Below, in pieces: positions 1-9,855 of a DNA stretch of 64,000 nt. The stretch is taken from contig NZ_JAHRIB010000106.1 in NCBI RefSeq assembly GCF_019090165.1, positions 1 to 64,000 of the forward strand, given 5' to 3'. The translations under genes were made by a program, and so were the position numbers. Within the stretch, counting starts at the first letter, position 1; each line of letters begins with the position of its first letter. The notes below the pieces were generated by a model. It did no database searches. It worked only from the letters and a program-made list of their open reading frames with translations, and was not told where the DNA came from. The DNA comes from Streptomyces sp. BV286. Its GTDB lineage: Bacteria; Actinomycetota; Actinomycetes; Streptomycetales; Streptomycetaceae.

Positions 1-400
1 GCTTGCCCTTGCCGTTGAGCGTGGCGAGGACGAGGTCGGGGTTGTGGACCTCGACACCGGCCGGGGGCGCGATGTCGGCGGCGGTGACCAGACCCGGGCC
101 CTGCTTGCGCAGGTACATCACGACAGGCTCGTCGTGCTCCGAGGAGACGACCAGCTGCTTGATGTTGAGGATCAGGTCGGTGACGTCCTCCTTGACGCCC
201 GGCACGGTGGTGAACTCGTGCAGGACCCCGTCGATCCGGATGCTGGTGACAGCGGCTCCGGGGATCGAGGAGAGGAGGGTGCGACGGAGGGAGTTGCCGA
301 GGGTGTAGCCGAAGCCCGGCTCCAGCGGCTCGATCACGAACCGGGAGCGGAATTCGTCAACGACCTCTTCGGTCAGCGACGGGCGCTGAGCAATAAGCAT
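1..400 (-). CDS. rpoA: RNA polymerase alpha subunit, N-terminal part (3' end outside window)
   Basis: RNA polymerase alpha dimerises and nucleates core enzyme assembly. Only the first 133 residues, most of the N-terminal dimerisation domain, lie in the window. The protein begins [12 protein letters not shown] and shows the alpha signatures [20 protein letters not shown] and [13 protein letters not shown]. The ATG at 398-400 is the only sensible start. It is the last gene of the alpha operon, 120 nt after rpsK, and that gap holds two stem-loops. Identity is certain; the C-terminal DNA- and activator-binding domain is not visible. Confidence 0.97.
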   Translation of the reverse strand, partial: MLIAQRPSLTEEVVDEFRSRFVIEPLEPGFGYTLGNSLRRTLLSSIPGAAVTSIRIDGVLHEFTTVPGVKEDVTDLILNIKQLVVSSEHDEPVVMYLRKQGPGLVTAADIAPPAGVEVHNPDLVLATLNGKGK

Positions 401-436
401 GTTGATCCTTCAGTCATGGGCACCCACTATTTGATG

Positions 437-491
437 CCCTTGAGTACTTCAAGGGTACGGGCGGCACGCCTCCGAAGAGCCGTACCGCCCG
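437..491 (-). other. two stem-loops in the rpsK-rpoA intercistronic gap
   Basis: A 7-bp inverted repeat (437-443 with 449-455, loop gtact) is followed by a second one (458-464 with 485-491, arms cgggcgg and ccgcccg). Neither has a U-run, so processing or attenuation is as likely as termination. Inference from base pairing only. Confidence 0.4.
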
Positions 492-520
492 AACCCAGGA
501 AAAACTAAGACAACCGTGCG

Positions 521-925
521 TCAGACGCGACGGCGCTTGGGCGGACGGCAGCCGTTGTGCGGCGTGGGCGTCACGTCCTGGATCGAGCCGACCTCGAGGC
601 CGGTGGCCTGGAGGGAGCGGATCGCGGTCTCGCGACCGGAGCCCGGGCCCTTCACGAAGACGTCAACCTTGCGCATGCCGTGCTCCTGCGCGCGGCGGGC
701 GGCCGACTCGGCGGCCATCTGCGCGGCGAAGGGGGTGGACTTGCGCGAGCCCTTGAAGCCGACGTGGCCGGCGGAGGCCCAGGAGATCACGTTGCCCGAG
801 GGGTCCGTGATCGAGACGATCGTGTTGTTGAACGTGCTCTTGATGTGCGCGTGCCCGTGAGCGACGTTCTTCTTTTCCTTGCGGCGCACCTTCTTGGCAG
901 CGCCCTGACGACCCTTGGGGGGCAT
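521..925 (-). CDS. rpsK: 30S ribosomal protein S11
   Basis: uS11 sits on the 30S platform beside the mRNA exit and the 16S 3' end. The 134-residue product has a basic N-terminus and the family signatures [35 protein letters not shown] and the terminal [18 protein letters not shown]. Length is normal. The ATG at 923-925 opens the [12 protein letters not shown] tail typical of actinobacteria. It lies 69 nt downstream of rpsM and precedes rpoA in the alpha operon. Confidence 0.98.
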   Translation of the reverse strand: MPPKGRQGAAKKVRRKEKKNVAHGHAHIKSTFNNTIVSITDPSGNVISWASAGHVGFKGSRKSTPFAAQMAAESAARRAQEHGMRKVDVFVKGPGSGRETAIRSLQATGLEVGSIQDVTPTPHNGCRPPKRRRV

Positions 926-994
926 CTATAACTCCTACGGGGAGGTGGTCGGTCCTACAGCGAAGACCGCTGATGAAGCGTTGTCCGCTGAGGA

Positions 995-1375
995 CTACTT
1001 CTTGCCCGGCTTCTTCTTGCCGGCGATGGCGCGACGCGGGCCCTTGCGGGTACGAGCGTTCGTGCTGGTGCGCTGGCCGTGGACGGGCAGGCCACGACGG
1101 TGGCGCAGACCCTGGTAGCAGCCGATCTCGACCTTGCGGCGGATGTCGGCCTGAACCTCACGGCGGAGGTCACCCTCGGTCTTGAAGTTGTTGTCCACGT
1201 ACTCGCGGATCCTGACCAGCTCCTCCTCGGAGAGGTCACGAACGCGGGTGTCGGGGTTGACGCCGGTGTCGGCCAGCGTCTTCTGAGAGAGGGTCCGGCC
1301 GATGCCGAACACGTAGGTGAGGGCAACCTCCACGCGCTTTTCGCGCGGGATGTCAACACCGGAAACGCGTGCCAT
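995..1375 (-). CDS. rpsM: 30S ribosomal protein S13
   Basis: uS13 of the 30S head contacts the 50S subunit and P-site tRNA. The product is 126 residues, beginning [21 protein letters not shown] and including the helix-two-turn-helix around [14 protein letters not shown]. It also has the conserved [19 protein letters not shown] and a lysine-rich tail. The ATG at 1373-1375 is the standard start. A 211-nt gap separates it from rpmJ upstream and contains a small hairpin (1469-1487) but no gene. Confidence 0.98.
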   Translation of the reverse strand: MARVSGVDIPREKRVEVALTYVFGIGRTLSQKTLADTGVNPDTRVRDLSEEELVRIREYVDNNFKTEGDLRREVQADIRRKVEIGCYQGLRHRRGLPVHGQRTSTNARTRKGPRRAIAGKKKPGKK

Positions 1376-1586
1376 TCAATGGCTCCAGTTGTCGTTCGGA
1401 GGTCTTCCGCAGAACCGGATCCCGCCCGCCGTCATCTTCGTCACTGGAAGACTCGGTACGAACCGGGTCCCCGGCCTCCGACCGGGGGTGTCGGATCCCT
1501 GCGAACAGGCGATCCGGGCTCTGCGTATGAACATGTTCTGCTTGCGTCGCGCGAAGTTCTGCGGGTGCAGAAGGTGCGGTCGTGCG

Positions 1587-1700
1587 TCAGCCCTGGCGCT
1601 GCTTGTGGCGCGGGTTTTCGCAGATGACCATGACCCGGCCGTGACGGCGGATCACCCTGCACTTGTCGCAGATCTTCTTGACGCTCGGCTTGACCTTCAT
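1587..1700 (-). CDS. rpmJ: 50S ribosomal protein L36 (zinc-binding form)
   Basis: bL36 is a small zinc-ribbon protein of the 50S subunit. The 37-residue product starts [20 protein letters not shown] and ends [10 protein letters not shown]. The C-x2-C ... C-x4-H arrangement is the zinc-containing (C+) form; zinc-free paralogues that replace it under zinc limitation are known in Streptomyces but none is seen here. Start is the ATG at 1698-1700, 58 nt after the infA stop. It was found by reading the minus strand between infA and rpsM. Confidence 0.97.
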   Translation of the reverse strand: MKVKPSVKKICDKCRVIRRHGRVMVICENPRHKQRQG

Positions 1701-1758
1701 TGGGTGAGGTTCTCCGGGTCAGTGCCACCACCCCGCGGAAACGGGGCACAGGCAAGAT

Positions 1759-1980
1759 CTACTTGTACCGGTAGACGATCCGGCCACGCGTGAGGTCGTA
1801 CGGAGACAGCTCCACCACGACCCGGTCGTCAGGGAGGATACGGATGTAGTGCATACGCATCTTGCCGCTGATGTGTGCCAGGACCTGGTGGCCGTTCTGG
1901 AGCTCGACCTTGAACATGGCGTTCGGAAGAGACTCGACGACAGTGCCCTCGATCTCGATGGCACCTTGCTTCTTGGCCAC
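1759..1980 (-). CDS. infA: translation initiation factor IF-1
   Basis: IF-1 binds the 30S A site during initiation. The 73-residue OB-fold protein reads [20 protein letters not shown] and later contains [20 protein letters not shown], ending GRIVYRYK. A longer in-frame ORF extends upstream, but homology begins at the GTG at 1978-1980, preceded by GAAGGG. It heads the infA-rpmJ-rpsM-rpsK-rpoA group, with its own likely promoter about 85-90 nt upstream. Confidence 0.97.
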   Translation of the reverse strand: MAKKQGAIEIEGTVVESLPNAMFKVELQNGHQVLAHISGKMRMHYIRILPDDRVVVELSPYDLTRGRIVYRYK

Positions 1981-2297
1981 GCTTCGCCCTTCGAATCGAC
2001 TACCTTGATCGACTCCGCGCTTACCGCATGCAGACATGCGGATGCACGAGAGCCGACGAGTCAGTCTACGCCAGGGCCCTCGGAAAGACGAATCGAGAAA
2101 GTCTGCCCCATACGGAAGATCCCTAAGCAGCGAGCTCGGAGCCGTCCCCGCGAACGGGCCGGGCACGGGCGCTCCATCAGGGCGCAAGGCTGTGACACAC
2201 GCGGCTTTGCCGCGCGGGCGCGACCGGCCACGGAAACCCGCGGCCGCCGCAGAACAGGCCCTGTCCACCCCAGGACCTTTCCACCCCGAGGGCGGAC
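1981..2297 (-). promoter_or_regulatory. promoter and leader region of infA (gap to map)
   Basis: This 317-nt gap has no gene. On the minus strand a TAGACT -10 hexamer (2063-2068) matches the vegetative sigma pattern of Streptomyces ribosomal promoters; no convincing -35 is seen. A 7-bp hairpin (2024-2030 with 2035-2041, arms ccgcatg and catgcgg) lies in the predicted 5' UTR. Transcription start is inferred near 2056. Confidence 0.5.
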
Positions 2298-3134
2298 TCA
2301 GCCCAGGGGATCGGGCGCGGCCGTGATCCCGTACTCGGCGAGCTTCGCCCTGCCCCCGTCGGGAGCGGTGAGAACCAGCGGGCCCTCGTCGGTCAGAGCG
2401 ACGGAGTGCTCCCAGTGCGACGACCATGTGCCGTCGGTCGTGATGACCGTCCAGTCGTCGGAGAGGACCTCGGTCCTCGGCGTGCCCAGCGACACCATGG
2501 GCTCGATGGCGAGGCAGAACCCGGGCACCAGCTTCGGGCCCTTGCCCCGCCGGCGCTCCACGTAGTTCAGCAGATGTGGGTCCATGTGCATCTCGGTCCC
2601 GATGCCGTGGCCGCCGTAGTCCTCGATGATCCCGTACTTGCCGCCGCCGGGCTTCGGCTGGCGGCGGATGTACGTCTCGATGGCCCGGGAGACGTCGACG
2701 AGCCGGTTCCCCAGCTTCATCGCCGCGATTCCGGCCCACATCGACTCCTCGGTCACCCGGGAGAGCTCGATCAGTTCCGGAGCGTGACCGGACCCCACGA
2801 ACGCCGTGTACGCGGCGTCCCCGTGCCAGCCGTCGATGATCGCGCCGGCGTCGATCGAGATGATGTCCCCGTCCTTGAGGACGACGTCGTCGCTCGGGAT
2901 GCCGTGGACGACGACCTCGTTCGCCGAGGTGCAGATCGTGGCGGGGAAGCCGCCGTAGCCCAGGAAGTTCGACTTCGCCCCGTGCTCGTCGAGCACCTTG
3001 CGGGCGACCTGGTCGAGATCGCGTGTCGTGGCGCCGGGCACCGCCGCTTCCCTCGTCGCCTTGTGGACGGCGGCGACGACCAGGCCCGCCTCACGCATCT
3101 TGGCGATCTGCTCGGGGGTCTTGATCTGCACCAT
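2298..3134 (-). CDS. map: type I methionine aminopeptidase
   Basis: MAP removes the initiator methionine co-translationally. The 278-residue product has the pita-bread-fold metal ligands in expected contexts: [14 protein letters not shown] (two Asp), [10 protein letters not shown] (His), a Glu in FCLAIEPMV and the C-terminal Glu in [10 protein letters not shown]. The first residues [20 protein letters not shown] are typical. It lies 99 nt after adk, with a terminator-like hairpin in between, so it may have its own transcription. Streptomyces usually carries further map copies elsewhere. Confidence 0.95.
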   Translation of the reverse strand: MVQIKTPEQIAKMREAGLVVAAVHKATREAAVPGATTRDLDQVARKVLDEHGAKSNFLGYGGFPATICTSANEVVVHGIPSDDVVLKDGDIISIDAGAIIDGWHGDAAYTAFVGSGHAPELIELSRVTEESMWAGIAAMKLGNRLVDVSRAIETYIRRQPKPGGGKYGIIEDYGGHGIGTEMHMDPHLLNYVERRRGKGPKLVPGFCLAIEPMVSLGTPRTEVLSDDWTVITTDGTWSSHWEHSVALTDEGPLVLTAPDGGRAKLAEYGITAAPDPLG

Positions 3135-3186
3135 GGGGGCCCGCGCTCTCCGTCTTCCGCCTACTCGGATACCTACACAACAGTAA

Positions 3187-3217
3187 GGCCGCGGCGCCCG
3201 TCGAGGGCACCGCGGCC
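3187..3217 (-). terminator. hairpin terminator after adk
   Basis: A 13-bp GC-rich stem with one wobble (arms around 3187-3199 and 3205-3217, 5-nt loop) lies between the adk stop and the map start. There is no U-tract, as is usual in Streptomyces. Confidence 0.6.
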
Positions 3218-3233
3218 GAACAAGCCAGGACGA

Positions 3234-3923
3234 CTACTTGTCGCCGTCGCCCTCGCTGTCGTTCTTGCCCTCGGCCTGACGCTTGAGGGCGTCCATCGCA
3301 CGCTTGGTGACCTCGTCCACCTTGCCGAGCGCGGTGATCGTCACGACCAGGCCCTGGGCCCGGTAGTAGTCGATGATCGGCTCGGTCTGGGTGTGGTAGA
3401 CCTCCAGGCGCTTGCGGACGGTCTCCTCGGTGTCGTCGTCACGCTGGTACAGCTCGCCGCCGCAGACGTCACAGACGCCTTCCTTCTTCGGCGGGCTGTA
3501 GGTCACGTGGAAGACGTGGGCCGATTCCCTGCGGCAGATGCGGCGGCCGGCGATGCGCTTGACCACCTCGTCCTCGGGGACCTCCAGGTCGAGCACCCCG
3601 TCCAGCTCCACACCATCGCCCTTGAGGGCCTGGTCGAGCGCCTCCGCCTGCGAGACGTTCCGCGGGAAGCCGTCGAGCAGGAAGCCGTTCACGGCGTCCG
3701 GCTGCTCCATACGGTCCCTGGCCATCGCGATGGTGACCTCGTCCGGCACGAGGTTGCCCTCGTCCATGTACGACTTGGCCAGTTTGCCCAGTTCCGTCTG
3801 GCGGCTGATGTTCGCACGGAAGAGGTCGCCCGTGGAGATGTGCGGGATCGACAGGTTCTGGGCGAGGAACGCGGCCTGCGTTCCCTTGCCCGCACCGGGC
3901 GGCCCGACGAGGACGATTCGCAT
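3234..3923 (-). CDS. adk: adenylate kinase
   Basis: Adk interconverts ATP+AMP and 2 ADP. The 229-residue product has the P-loop GPPGAGKGTQ at residues 7-16, the AMP-binding DGFPRN and a long LID insertion with GRRICRRESAH and CDVCGGELYQRDDD. The LID keeps the CDVC pair, but the other half shows only one Cys, so zinc binding is uncertain. Its ATG overlaps the secY stop by one base (TGATG at 3921-3925), implying translational coupling in a secY-adk unit. Confidence 0.97.
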   Translation of the reverse strand: MRIVLVGPPGAGKGTQAAFLAQNLSIPHISTGDLFRANISRQTELGKLAKSYMDEGNLVPDEVTIAMARDRMEQPDAVNGFLLDGFPRNVSQAEALDQALKGDGVELDGVLDLEVPEDEVVKRIAGRRICRRESAHVFHVTYSPPKKEGVCDVCGGELYQRDDDTEETVRKRLEVYHTQTEPIIDYYRAQGLVVTITALGKVDEVTKRAMDALKRQAEGKNDSEGDGDK

Positions 3924-5236
3924 CAGCGGAGGAACCCTTCGTAATTGCGCTGCTGGAGCTGGCTCTCGATCTGCTTCACCGTCTCCAGACCGACACCCAC
4001 GATGATGAGGATGCTGGTACCACCGAACGGGAAGTTCTGGTTGGCGCCGAAGCCCGCCAACGCCATCGTCGGCACGAGAGCGATCAGACCCAAGTACAGC
4101 GAACCCGGCCAGGTGATCCGGTTGAGTACGTACGACAGGTACTCAGCGGTCGGTCGGCCAGCCCGGATGCCCGGGATGAAGCCACCATACTTCTTCATGT
4201 TGTCCGCGACTTCCTCGGGGTTGAACGAGATCGCCACGTAGAAGAACGCGAAGAAAACGATCAGGAAGAAGTAGAGGACGATGTGCGGTGGCGCGGCCGT
4301 GTCCGCGAGATTCTGCTCGATCCAGGTCTTCCAGCCGGAGGTGCCACCGGCGAACTGCGCGACGAGCGCCGGGATGTAGAGCAGCGACGAGGCGAAGATC
4401 ACAGGGATGATGCCCGCCTGGTTGACCTTCAGCGGGATGTACGTGGAGGTGCCGCCGTAGGACCGGCGGCCGATCATGCGCTTCGCGTACTGGACCGGAA
4501 TGCGGCGCTGAGCCTGCTCCACGAAGACGACCAGGCCGATCATGACCAGGCCGACCGCGATCACCGTGCCGAACTCGATCCAGCCGTCCGCCAGGTTGCC
4601 CTGCTCCTTGATGGCCCACAGCGCCGACGGGAAGGTGGCGGCGATCGAGATGAACATCAGGATCGACATGCCGTTGCCGATGCCGCGGTCGGTGATGAGC
4701 TCACCGAGCCACATGACCATGGCCGTACCGGCGGTCATGGTGACCACCATCGTGATGGTCACGAAGATCGACTGGTCGGGCACGATCTGGTTGCGGACCG
4801 GGCAGGTGGCGAACAGCGCACCACTGCGGGCGGTGGCCACCAGGCCCGTGCCCTGCAGGATGGCCAGGGCCACCGTGAGGTACCGGGTGTACTGCGTGAT
4901 CTTCGCGGTACCGGCCTGGCCCTCCTTCTTGAGGGCTTCGAGGCGCGGGATCACCACGGTCAGCAGCTGCAGAATGATGCTCGCCGTGATGTACGGCATG
5001 ATGCCCAGTGCGAAGATCGTGATCTGCAGCAGGGCGCCACCGCTGAACATGTTGACCAGGCCGAACAAGCCGGTGTTCTGGCTCGCGTCGTCGATACAGG
5101 TCTGGACGTTCTTGTAGTCGACACCAGGGATCGGGATGTGCGTGCCCACCCGATAGACCACGATGATGCCGAGCGTGAAGAGCAGCTTCTTGCGCAGGTC
5201 GGGCGTCTTGAACGCCCGGGCGAACGCGGTGAGCAC
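3923..5236 (-). CDS. secY: preprotein translocase subunit SecY
   Basis: SecY forms the protein-conducting channel with SecE and SecG. The 437-residue protein has ten hydrophobic segments and the conserved openings FARAFKTPDLRKKLLFTLGI and IPIPGVD, plus KKYGGFIPGIRAGRPTAEYL in the fifth cytoplasmic loop. The GTG at 5234-5236 follows a perfect GCAGGAGG. It has a putative promoter of its own and follows a strong terminator after rplO. The partner SecE lies at 48.4-48.7 kb. Confidence 0.97.
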   Translation of the reverse strand: MLTAFARAFKTPDLRKKLLFTLGIIVVYRVGTHIPIPGVDYKNVQTCIDDASQNTGLFGLVNMFSGGALLQITIFALGIMPYITASIILQLLTVVIPRLEALKKEGQAGTAKITQYTRYLTVALAILQGTGLVATARSGALFATCPVRNQIVPDQSIFVTITMVVTMTAGTAMVMWLGELITDRGIGNGMSILMFISIAATFPSALWAIKEQGNLADGWIEFGTVIAVGLVMIGLVVFVEQAQRRIPVQYAKRMIGRRSYGGTSTYIPLKVNQAGIIPVIFASSLLYIPALVAQFAGGTSGWKTWIEQNLADTAAPPHIVLYFFLIVFFAFFYVAISFNPEEVADNMKKYGGFIPGIRAGRPTAEYLSYVLNRITWPGSLYLGLIALVPTMALAGFGANQNFPFGGTSILIIVGVGLETVKQIESQLQQRNYEGFLR

Positions 5237-5296
5237 GGTGCCTCCTGCGACCCCCGCGCAAGTGCGCCAGAGGTGACGGTCTTGAGGTTCGACGAA

Positions 5297-5325
5297 TAAG
5301 TAACGGACAGCTAACTAACAGTCAG
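5297..5325 (-). promoter_or_regulatory. putative secY promoter
   Basis: On the minus strand CTGACT (5320-5325) is 17 nt upstream of TACTTA (5297-5302), giving a leader of about 55 nt. It sits just after the rplO terminator, which supports independent transcription of secY-adk. Pattern-based inference. Confidence 0.4.
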
Positions 5326-5416
5326 AAGCCGCCCGGAGTTCCCTGGCGGCACACCGGGCGAAAATCAGCAGCGCAGGCCACCTTACCGGCGACACCGCTC
5401 CCCTAGGAACGACCAA

Positions 5417-5448
5417 CCGGGGATGCCCCTTTTGTGGGGCATCCCCGG
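5417..5448 (-). terminator. terminator after rplO
   Basis: A perfect 13-bp inverted repeat (5417-5429 ccggggatgcccc with 5436-5448) has a T-rich loop. It ends the spc block before secY. Confidence 0.7.
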
Positions 5449-5484
5449 TCGGGATCGCTCAAGTCATCGAGGCGCCTGCTGAAT

Positions 5485-5940
5485 TCAGACGAGCTCGGTG
5501 ACGGTACCGCCGGCGGCGGTGATCTTCTCCTTGGCGGAGCCGGAGACGGCGTCGACCGTCACCTGCAGTGCCACGGAGATCTCGCCCTGGCCGAGGACCT
5601 TGACGAGGCTGTTCTTGCGAACCGCACCGTTGGCGACGAGCCCCTCGACGGTGACTTCGCCACCCTCCGGGTACAGCGACGCCAGCTTGTCGAGGTTCAC
5701 GACCTGGTACTCGGTCTTGAACGGGTTCCGGAAGCCCTTGAGCTTCGGGAGACGCATGTGGAGGGGCATCTGGCCACCCTCGAAGCGCTCCGGAACCTGG
5801 TAACGGGCCTTCGTGCCCTTGGTACCACGACCGGCCGTCTTACCCTTCGACGCCTCACCACGACCAACACGGGTCTTGGCGGTCTTGGCGCCCGGGGCGG
5901 GACGGAGGTTGTGGATCTTGAGCGGGTTGTTCTCCGCCAT
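5485..5940 (-). CDS. rplO: 50S ribosomal protein L15
   Basis: uL15 is a late 50S assembly protein. The 151-residue product has the glycine-rich RNA-binding N-terminus ([34 protein letters not shown]) and the C-terminal globular domain with [16 protein letters not shown]. Start ATG at 5938-5940 lies 2 nt after the rpmD stop. It is the last gene of the spc block before a strong terminator. Confidence 0.98.
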   Translation of the reverse strand: MAENNPLKIHNLRPAPGAKTAKTRVGRGEASKGKTAGRGTKGTKARYQVPERFEGGQMPLHMRLPKLKGFRNPFKTEYQVVNLDKLASLYPEGGEVTVEGLVANGAVRKNSLVKVLGQGEISVALQVTVDAVSGSAKEKITAAGGTVTELV

Positions 5941-5942
5941 GA

Positions 5943-6125
5943 TCAGTCGACCTCCTCAACCGTCACGAGGTGGCGGACGGTGTGAACCATTCCGCGGAAC
6001 TCGGGGCGGTCCTCCTTGACGACCACATCGTTGATCCGCTTGAGGCCAAGCGAACGAAGGGTGTCGCGGTGGTTCTGCTTGCTGCCGATGTACGACTTCG
6101 TCTGCGTGATCTTGAGCTGAGCCAT
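5943..6125 (-). CDS. rpmD: 50S ribosomal protein L30
   Basis: uL30 is a small 50S protein. The 60-residue product reads [20 protein letters not shown] and later [20 protein letters not shown], matching the bacterial family in sequence and length. It lies 2 nt after rpsE and 2 nt before rplO, consistent with translational coupling. It was separated from overlapping frames by homology at ATG 6123-6125. Confidence 0.97.
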   Translation of the reverse strand: MAQLKITQTKSYIGSKQNHRDTLRSLGLKRINDVVVKEDRPEFRGMVHTVRHLVTVEEVD

Positions 6126-6127
6126 GA

Positions 6128-6730
6128 CTACGCACCCGCTCCCGCACGTGCACGCAGCAGAGCCGCGGGGGCGACGTCCTCGAGGGGCAGACCGCGGCGG
6201 GCCGCGATCTCCTCGGGACGCTGCAGGCCCTTGAGGGCCGCCACGGTCGCGTGCACGATGTTGATCGCGTTGGACGAGCCGAGCGACTTCGACAGGATGT
6301 CGTGGACGCCGGCGCACTCGAGGACAGCACGCACCGGGCCACCGGCGATGACGCCGGTACCGGGGGAAGCAGGCTTGAGCAGGACGACGCCCGCGGCCTT
6401 CTCGCCCGTGATCGGGTGCGGGATGGTGCCCTGGATACGGGGGACCTTGAAGAAGTGCTTCTTGGCCTCTTCAACACCCTTGGCGATCGCGGCCGGCACC
6501 TCCTTGGCCTTGCCGTAACCGACACCCACGGTGCCGTCACCATCGCCCACTACGACGAGCGCAGTGAAGCTGAAGCGACGACCACCCTTCACAACCTTGG
6601 CGACGCGGTTGATCGCGACAACGCGCTCAACGTACGCGGTCTTCTCGGCAGCAGCGCCGCCGTCACGGCCCTTCCGGTCCCGCCGCTCGCCGCCACCGGC
6701 ACCGCTTCCGCGGCGCTGGGGTCCAGCCAT
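6128..6730 (-). CDS. rpsE: 30S ribosomal protein S5
   Basis: uS5 contributes to decoding fidelity and lines the mRNA entry. The 200-residue product has a Gly/Arg/Asp-rich N-terminal extension ([18 protein letters not shown]), then the double-stranded-RNA-like fold ([20 protein letters not shown]) and the S5 C-terminal domain ([20 protein letters not shown]). The extension is longer than in E. coli but usual for actinobacteria. Confidence 0.98.
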   Translation of the reverse strand: MAGPQRRGSGAGGGERRDRKGRDGGAAAEKTAYVERVVAINRVAKVVKGGRRFSFTALVVVGDGDGTVGVGYGKAKEVPAAIAKGVEEAKKHFFKVPRIQGTIPHPITGEKAAGVVLLKPASPGTGVIAGGPVRAVLECAGVHDILSKSLGSSNAINIVHATVAALKGLQRPEEIAARRGLPLEDVAPAALLRARAGAGA

Positions 6731-6797
6731 TGGAATTACCTCTCTCTGTTTCCGCTAGCTACGCAGCGTCAATAGTCACTGCGCGAACGGGCAGGAC

Positions 6798-7181
6798 TCA
6801 GAACTTGAGTCCGGCTTCGCGGGCGGCGTCCGCCAGAGCGGCAATGCGCCCGGCGTACTGGTTTCCACCACGGTCGAACACGACAGCCTCGACACCGGCG
6901 GCCTTGGCGCGCTCGGCGACCAGGGCGCCGACCGACTTGGCCTGCTCGGACTTGTCGTTCTCGCCGCCGCGGATCGACGTGTCCAGGGTGGACGCCGACG
7001 CGAGGGTGTGACCCTTAACGTCGTCGATCACCTGGGCCACGATGTGGCGGTTCGAGCGCGTCACGACCAGGCGAGGACGCTCAGCCGTACCCGAGATGTG
7101 CTTACGGATCCGGATGTGACGACGCTTGATGGCAGCACGCTTGTAAGCGTCGCCCTTAGCAATCTTGACACCGTATGCCAT
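6798..7181 (-). CDS. rplR: 50S ribosomal protein L18
   Basis: uL18 binds 5S rRNA with L5 and L25. The 127-residue product begins [20 protein letters not shown] and contains the family core [40 protein letters not shown] and the ending [14 protein letters not shown]. It lies 3 nt after rplF and 67 nt before rpsE. Confidence 0.98.
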   Translation of the reverse strand: MAYGVKIAKGDAYKRAAIKRRHIRIRKHISGTAERPRLVVTRSNRHIVAQVIDDVKGHTLASASTLDTSIRGGENDKSEQAKSVGALVAERAKAAGVEAVVFDRGGNQYAGRIAALADAAREAGLKF

Positions 7182-7184
7182 GGC

Positions 7185-7724
7185 TTACTTACCCGCCTTT
7201 CCGACCTTGCGCCGGACGACTTCGCCCTCGTACTTGACGCCCTTGGCCTTGTACGGGTCGGGCTTGCGCAGCTTGCGGATGTTGGCCGCAACCTCGCCGA
7301 CCTTCTGCTTGTCGATTCCCTCGACCGAGAAGTGCGTCGGGTTCTCGACCTTGAACGAGATGCCCTCGGGCGCCTCGACCGTGATCGAGTGGCTGTAGCC
7401 GAGCGAGAATTCCAGGTTGGAACCCTTCGCCAGGACGCGGTAACCGACACCGCTGATTTCGAGCTTCTTCACGTAACCCGTGGTCACGCCGGTGATCATG
7501 TTCGCCACCAGCGTGCGGGACAGGCCGTGGAGGGCCTTGTTCTGACGCTCGTCGTTCGGGCGGGTGACGTTCAGAACGCCGTCCTCACCCTTCGCGATCT
7601 CGATCGGCGCCGCGACGGTGTGGGAGAGAGAGCCCTTGGGGCCCTTCACCTGGACCGTACGGCCGTCGATGGTGACGTCCACGCCGGCGGGAACCGTGAT
7701 GGGGAGCTTGCCAATACGCGACAT
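7185..7724 (-). CDS. rplF: 50S ribosomal protein L6
   Basis: uL6 lies near the factor-binding site of the 50S subunit. The 179-residue protein has the duplicated L6 fold, beginning [20 protein letters not shown], with a second repeat around [20 protein letters not shown] and the conserved [19 protein letters not shown]. Start ATG at 7722-7724 follows GGAGGAAA. Confidence 0.98.
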   Translation of the reverse strand: MSRIGKLPITVPAGVDVTIDGRTVQVKGPKGSLSHTVAAPIEIAKGEDGVLNVTRPNDERQNKALHGLSRTLVANMITGVTTGYVKKLEISGVGYRVLAKGSNLEFSLGYSHSITVEAPEGISFKVENPTHFSVEGIDKQKVGEVAANIRKLRKPDPYKAKGVKYEGEVVRRKVGKAGK

Positions 7725-7748
7725 AGCTGTTTCCTCCGTTCCCTTCCG

Positions 7749-8147
7749 CTACCAGACGTAGGCGAGAACTTCTCCGCCTACGCCCTTCTTGCCGGCCTGC
7801 TTGTCGGTGAGGAGACCGTGCGACGTGGAGATGATCGCCACGCCGAGGCCACCGAGCACCTTGGGCAGGGAGGTGGACTTCGCGTACACACGCAGACCCG
7901 GCTTCGAAATCCGCTTGATGCCCGCGATGGAGCGCTCACGGTTCGGGCCGAACTTCAGCTCGAGGACGAGCTTCTTGCCGACTTCGGCGTCCTCGACCTT
8001 CCAGCCGGTGATGAAGCCCTCCTGCTGGAGGATCTCCGCGATGTGAGACTTGATCTTGCTGTGCGGCATCGCGACATCGTCGTGGTACGCCGAGTTCGCG
8101 TTACGCAGACGAGTAAGCATGTCTGCGATGGGATCAGTCATGGTCAT
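7749..8147 (-). CDS. rpsH: 30S ribosomal protein S8
   Basis: uS8 binds the central domain of 16S rRNA and in E. coli represses the spc operon. The 132-residue product begins [20 protein letters not shown] and keeps the RNA-binding C-terminus with [21 protein letters not shown] and [10 protein letters not shown] 237-nt gap to rpsZ upstream, larger than elsewhere in the cluster, carries a short hairpin (arms gtgggc and gcccac) but no clear gene. Confidence 0.98.
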   Translation of the reverse strand: MTMTDPIADMLTRLRNANSAYHDDVAMPHSKIKSHIAEILQQEGFITGWKVEDAEVGKKLVLELKFGPNRERSIAGIKRISKPGLRVYAKSTSLPKVLGGLGVAIISTSHGLLTDKQAGKKGVGGEVLAYVW

Positions 8148-8384
8148 GAATTGGCCTTCGGCCTCTCTCGCCGGGGTTTCCTGTATGCGCCATCCCTCTC
8201 CCCACTCAGTGGCGGGACGGGTGCGGTGCGGGGACCTACGGCGTAGTAAGCGTTAACTAGTGGGCTGTGCCCACGGGCGTACGGGCGGTCAGACGCCCAA
8301 CCCTCCTAGCCTAAGCCATGGAGGGGTGGGCATCCGACCGGACCCATTGCTTACCGAGAGCCTCTGGAGTCCAGAAGTACTGGA

Positions 8385-8570
8385 CTACCAGGAGCTCTTG
8401 GTCACGCCCGGCAGCTCTCCACGGTGAGCCATCTCACGAAGGCACACGCGGCAGAGGCCGAACTTGCGGTACACGGAGTGCGGGCGGCCGCAGCGCTGGC
8501 AGCGGGTGTAGCCACGCACACCGAACTTGGGCTTACGAGCAGCCTTGGCAATCAGAGCCTTCTTCGCCAT
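8385..8570 (-). CDS. rpsZ: 30S ribosomal protein S14, zinc-binding type Z
   Basis: uS14 belongs to the 30S head. This 61-residue product is the short zinc form, with the four-cysteine site [20 protein letters not shown]. It begins [20 protein letters not shown] and ends KSSW. Start ATG 8568-8570 is 5 nt downstream of rplE. Together with L36 and L33 here it shows that the window encodes the zinc-containing set of ribosomal proteins. Confidence 0.97.
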   Translation of the reverse strand: MAKKALIAKAARKPKFGVRGYTRCQRCGRPHSVYRKFGLCRVCLREMAHRGELPGVTKSSW

Positions 8571-8575
8571 CTCGC

Positions 8576-9133
8576 TTACGCCTCCTTGAAGGGGAAGCCG
8601 AGGTGACGGAGAAGGGCACGGCCTTCGGCGTCGTTGGTCGCCGTGGTCACCACGGTGATGTCCATACCCCGGACGCGGTCGATCTTGTCCTGGTCGATCT
8701 CGTGGAACATGACCTGCTCGGTGAGACCGAAGGTGTAGTTGCCACGACCGTCGAACTGCTTGGGAGACAGACCACGGAAGTCGCGGATGCGCGGCAGCGC
8801 GAGCGACAGGGTGCGGTCCAGGAACTCCCACATGCGGTCGCCACGAAGTGTGACGTGGGCACCGATCGGCTGACCCTCACGCAGCTTGAACTGCGCGATG
8901 GACTTGCGGGCCTTGGTGACGGCCGGCTTCTGACCGGTGATCGTGGTGAGGTCGCGGATGGCGCCCTCGATCAGCTTGGAGTCGCGGGCGGCGTCGCCCA
9001 CACCCATGTTGACCACGATCTTGACGAGGCCCGGGGTCTGCATGACGTTCTCGTACGAGAACTCTTCCTGCAGCTTGCCCGCGATCTCCTCGCGGTACTT
9101 CGTCTTGAGACGCGGAATGGTGGTGGTAGCCAT
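8576..9133 (-). CDS. rplE: 50S ribosomal protein L5
   Basis: uL5 binds 5S rRNA and touches P-site tRNA. The 185-residue product has [40 protein letters not shown] and [19 protein letters not shown]. Length is normal. Its ATG overlaps the rplX stop by one base (TGATG at 9131-9135). Confidence 0.98.
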   Translation of the reverse strand: MATTTIPRLKTKYREEIAGKLQEEFSYENVMQTPGLVKIVVNMGVGDAARDSKLIEGAIRDLTTITGQKPAVTKARKSIAQFKLREGQPIGAHVTLRGDRMWEFLDRTLSLALPRIRDFRGLSPKQFDGRGNYTFGLTEQVMFHEIDQDKIDRVRGMDITVVTTATNDAEGRALLRHLGFPFKEA

Positions 9134-9456
9134 CAGATGTCCTCACCCGTCCGCTTGGCAACGCGGATCTTGTTGCCCTCGTCGTCGAAGCGGAAACCGA
9201 CGCGCGTGACGACCTTGTTGCCGTCCTTCTCAACGACCAGCTGGACGTTGGAGACGTGGACGGGCGCCTCGGTCGTGACGATGCCACCGGCCTGCGAACC
9301 GCGAGCGGTGGGACCGGCCTTCGTGTGCTTCTTGACCCGGTTGACACCCTCGACCAGGACGCGCTCGTCGCGCGGGTAAGCGGCAATGACCTTGCCCTGC
9401 TTGCCCTTGTCCTTACCGGTGATGACCTGGACCAGGTCGCCCTTCTTGATCTTCAT
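9133..9456 (-). CDS. rplX: 50S ribosomal protein L24
   Basis: uL24 initiates 50S assembly. The 107-residue KOW-domain protein begins [20 protein letters not shown] and contains [16 protein letters not shown] and the zinc-free C-terminal part [20 protein letters not shown]. It starts 2 nt after rplN and overlaps rplE by one base. Confidence 0.98.
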   Translation of the reverse strand: MKIKKGDLVQVITGKDKGKQGKVIAAYPRDERVLVEGVNRVKKHTKAGPTARGSQAGGIVTTEAPVHVSNVQLVVEKDGNKVVTRVGFRFDDEGNKIRVAKRTGEDI

Positions 9457-9458
9457 GC

Positions 9459-9827
9459 TTACAGCACCTCCGGCGCGAGCGAGATGATCTTCATGAACTT
9501 CTTCTCGCGCAGCTCACGGCCGACGGGGCCGAAGATACGGGTGCCGCGAGGGTCGCCGTCGTTCTTCAGAATGACGGCGGCGTTCTCGTCGAAGCGGATG
9601 TACGAGCCGTCCGGACGGCGGCGCTCCTTGACGGTGCGAACGATGACCGCCTTGATGACGTCACCCTTCTTCACGTTGCCGCCGGGGATCGCGTCCTTGA
9701 CGGTGGCGACGATGACGTCACCGATGCCCGCGTAGCGGCGACCGGAGCCACCGAGCACACGGATGCAAAGGATTTCCTTCGCACCAGTGTTGTCGGCGAC
9801 ACGAAGTCGCGACTCCTGCTGGATCAC
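9459..9827 (-). CDS. rplN: 50S ribosomal protein L14
   Basis: uL14 forms intersubunit bridges with 16S rRNA. The 122-residue product begins [20 protein letters not shown] and contains [14 protein letters not shown] and the terminal [16 protein letters not shown]. The GTG at 9825-9827 follows AGGAGATA. It is the first gene of the spc block; the 103-nt gap to rpsQ carries two hairpins. Confidence 0.98.
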   Translation of the reverse strand: MIQQESRLRVADNTGAKEILCIRVLGGSGRRYAGIGDVIVATVKDAIPGGNVKKGDVIKAVIVRTVKERRRPDGSYIRFDENAAVILKNDGDPRGTRIFGPVGRELREKKFMKIISLAPEVL

Positions 9828-9855
9828 GTCTATCTCCTGATTGTCTGCCGGTTCC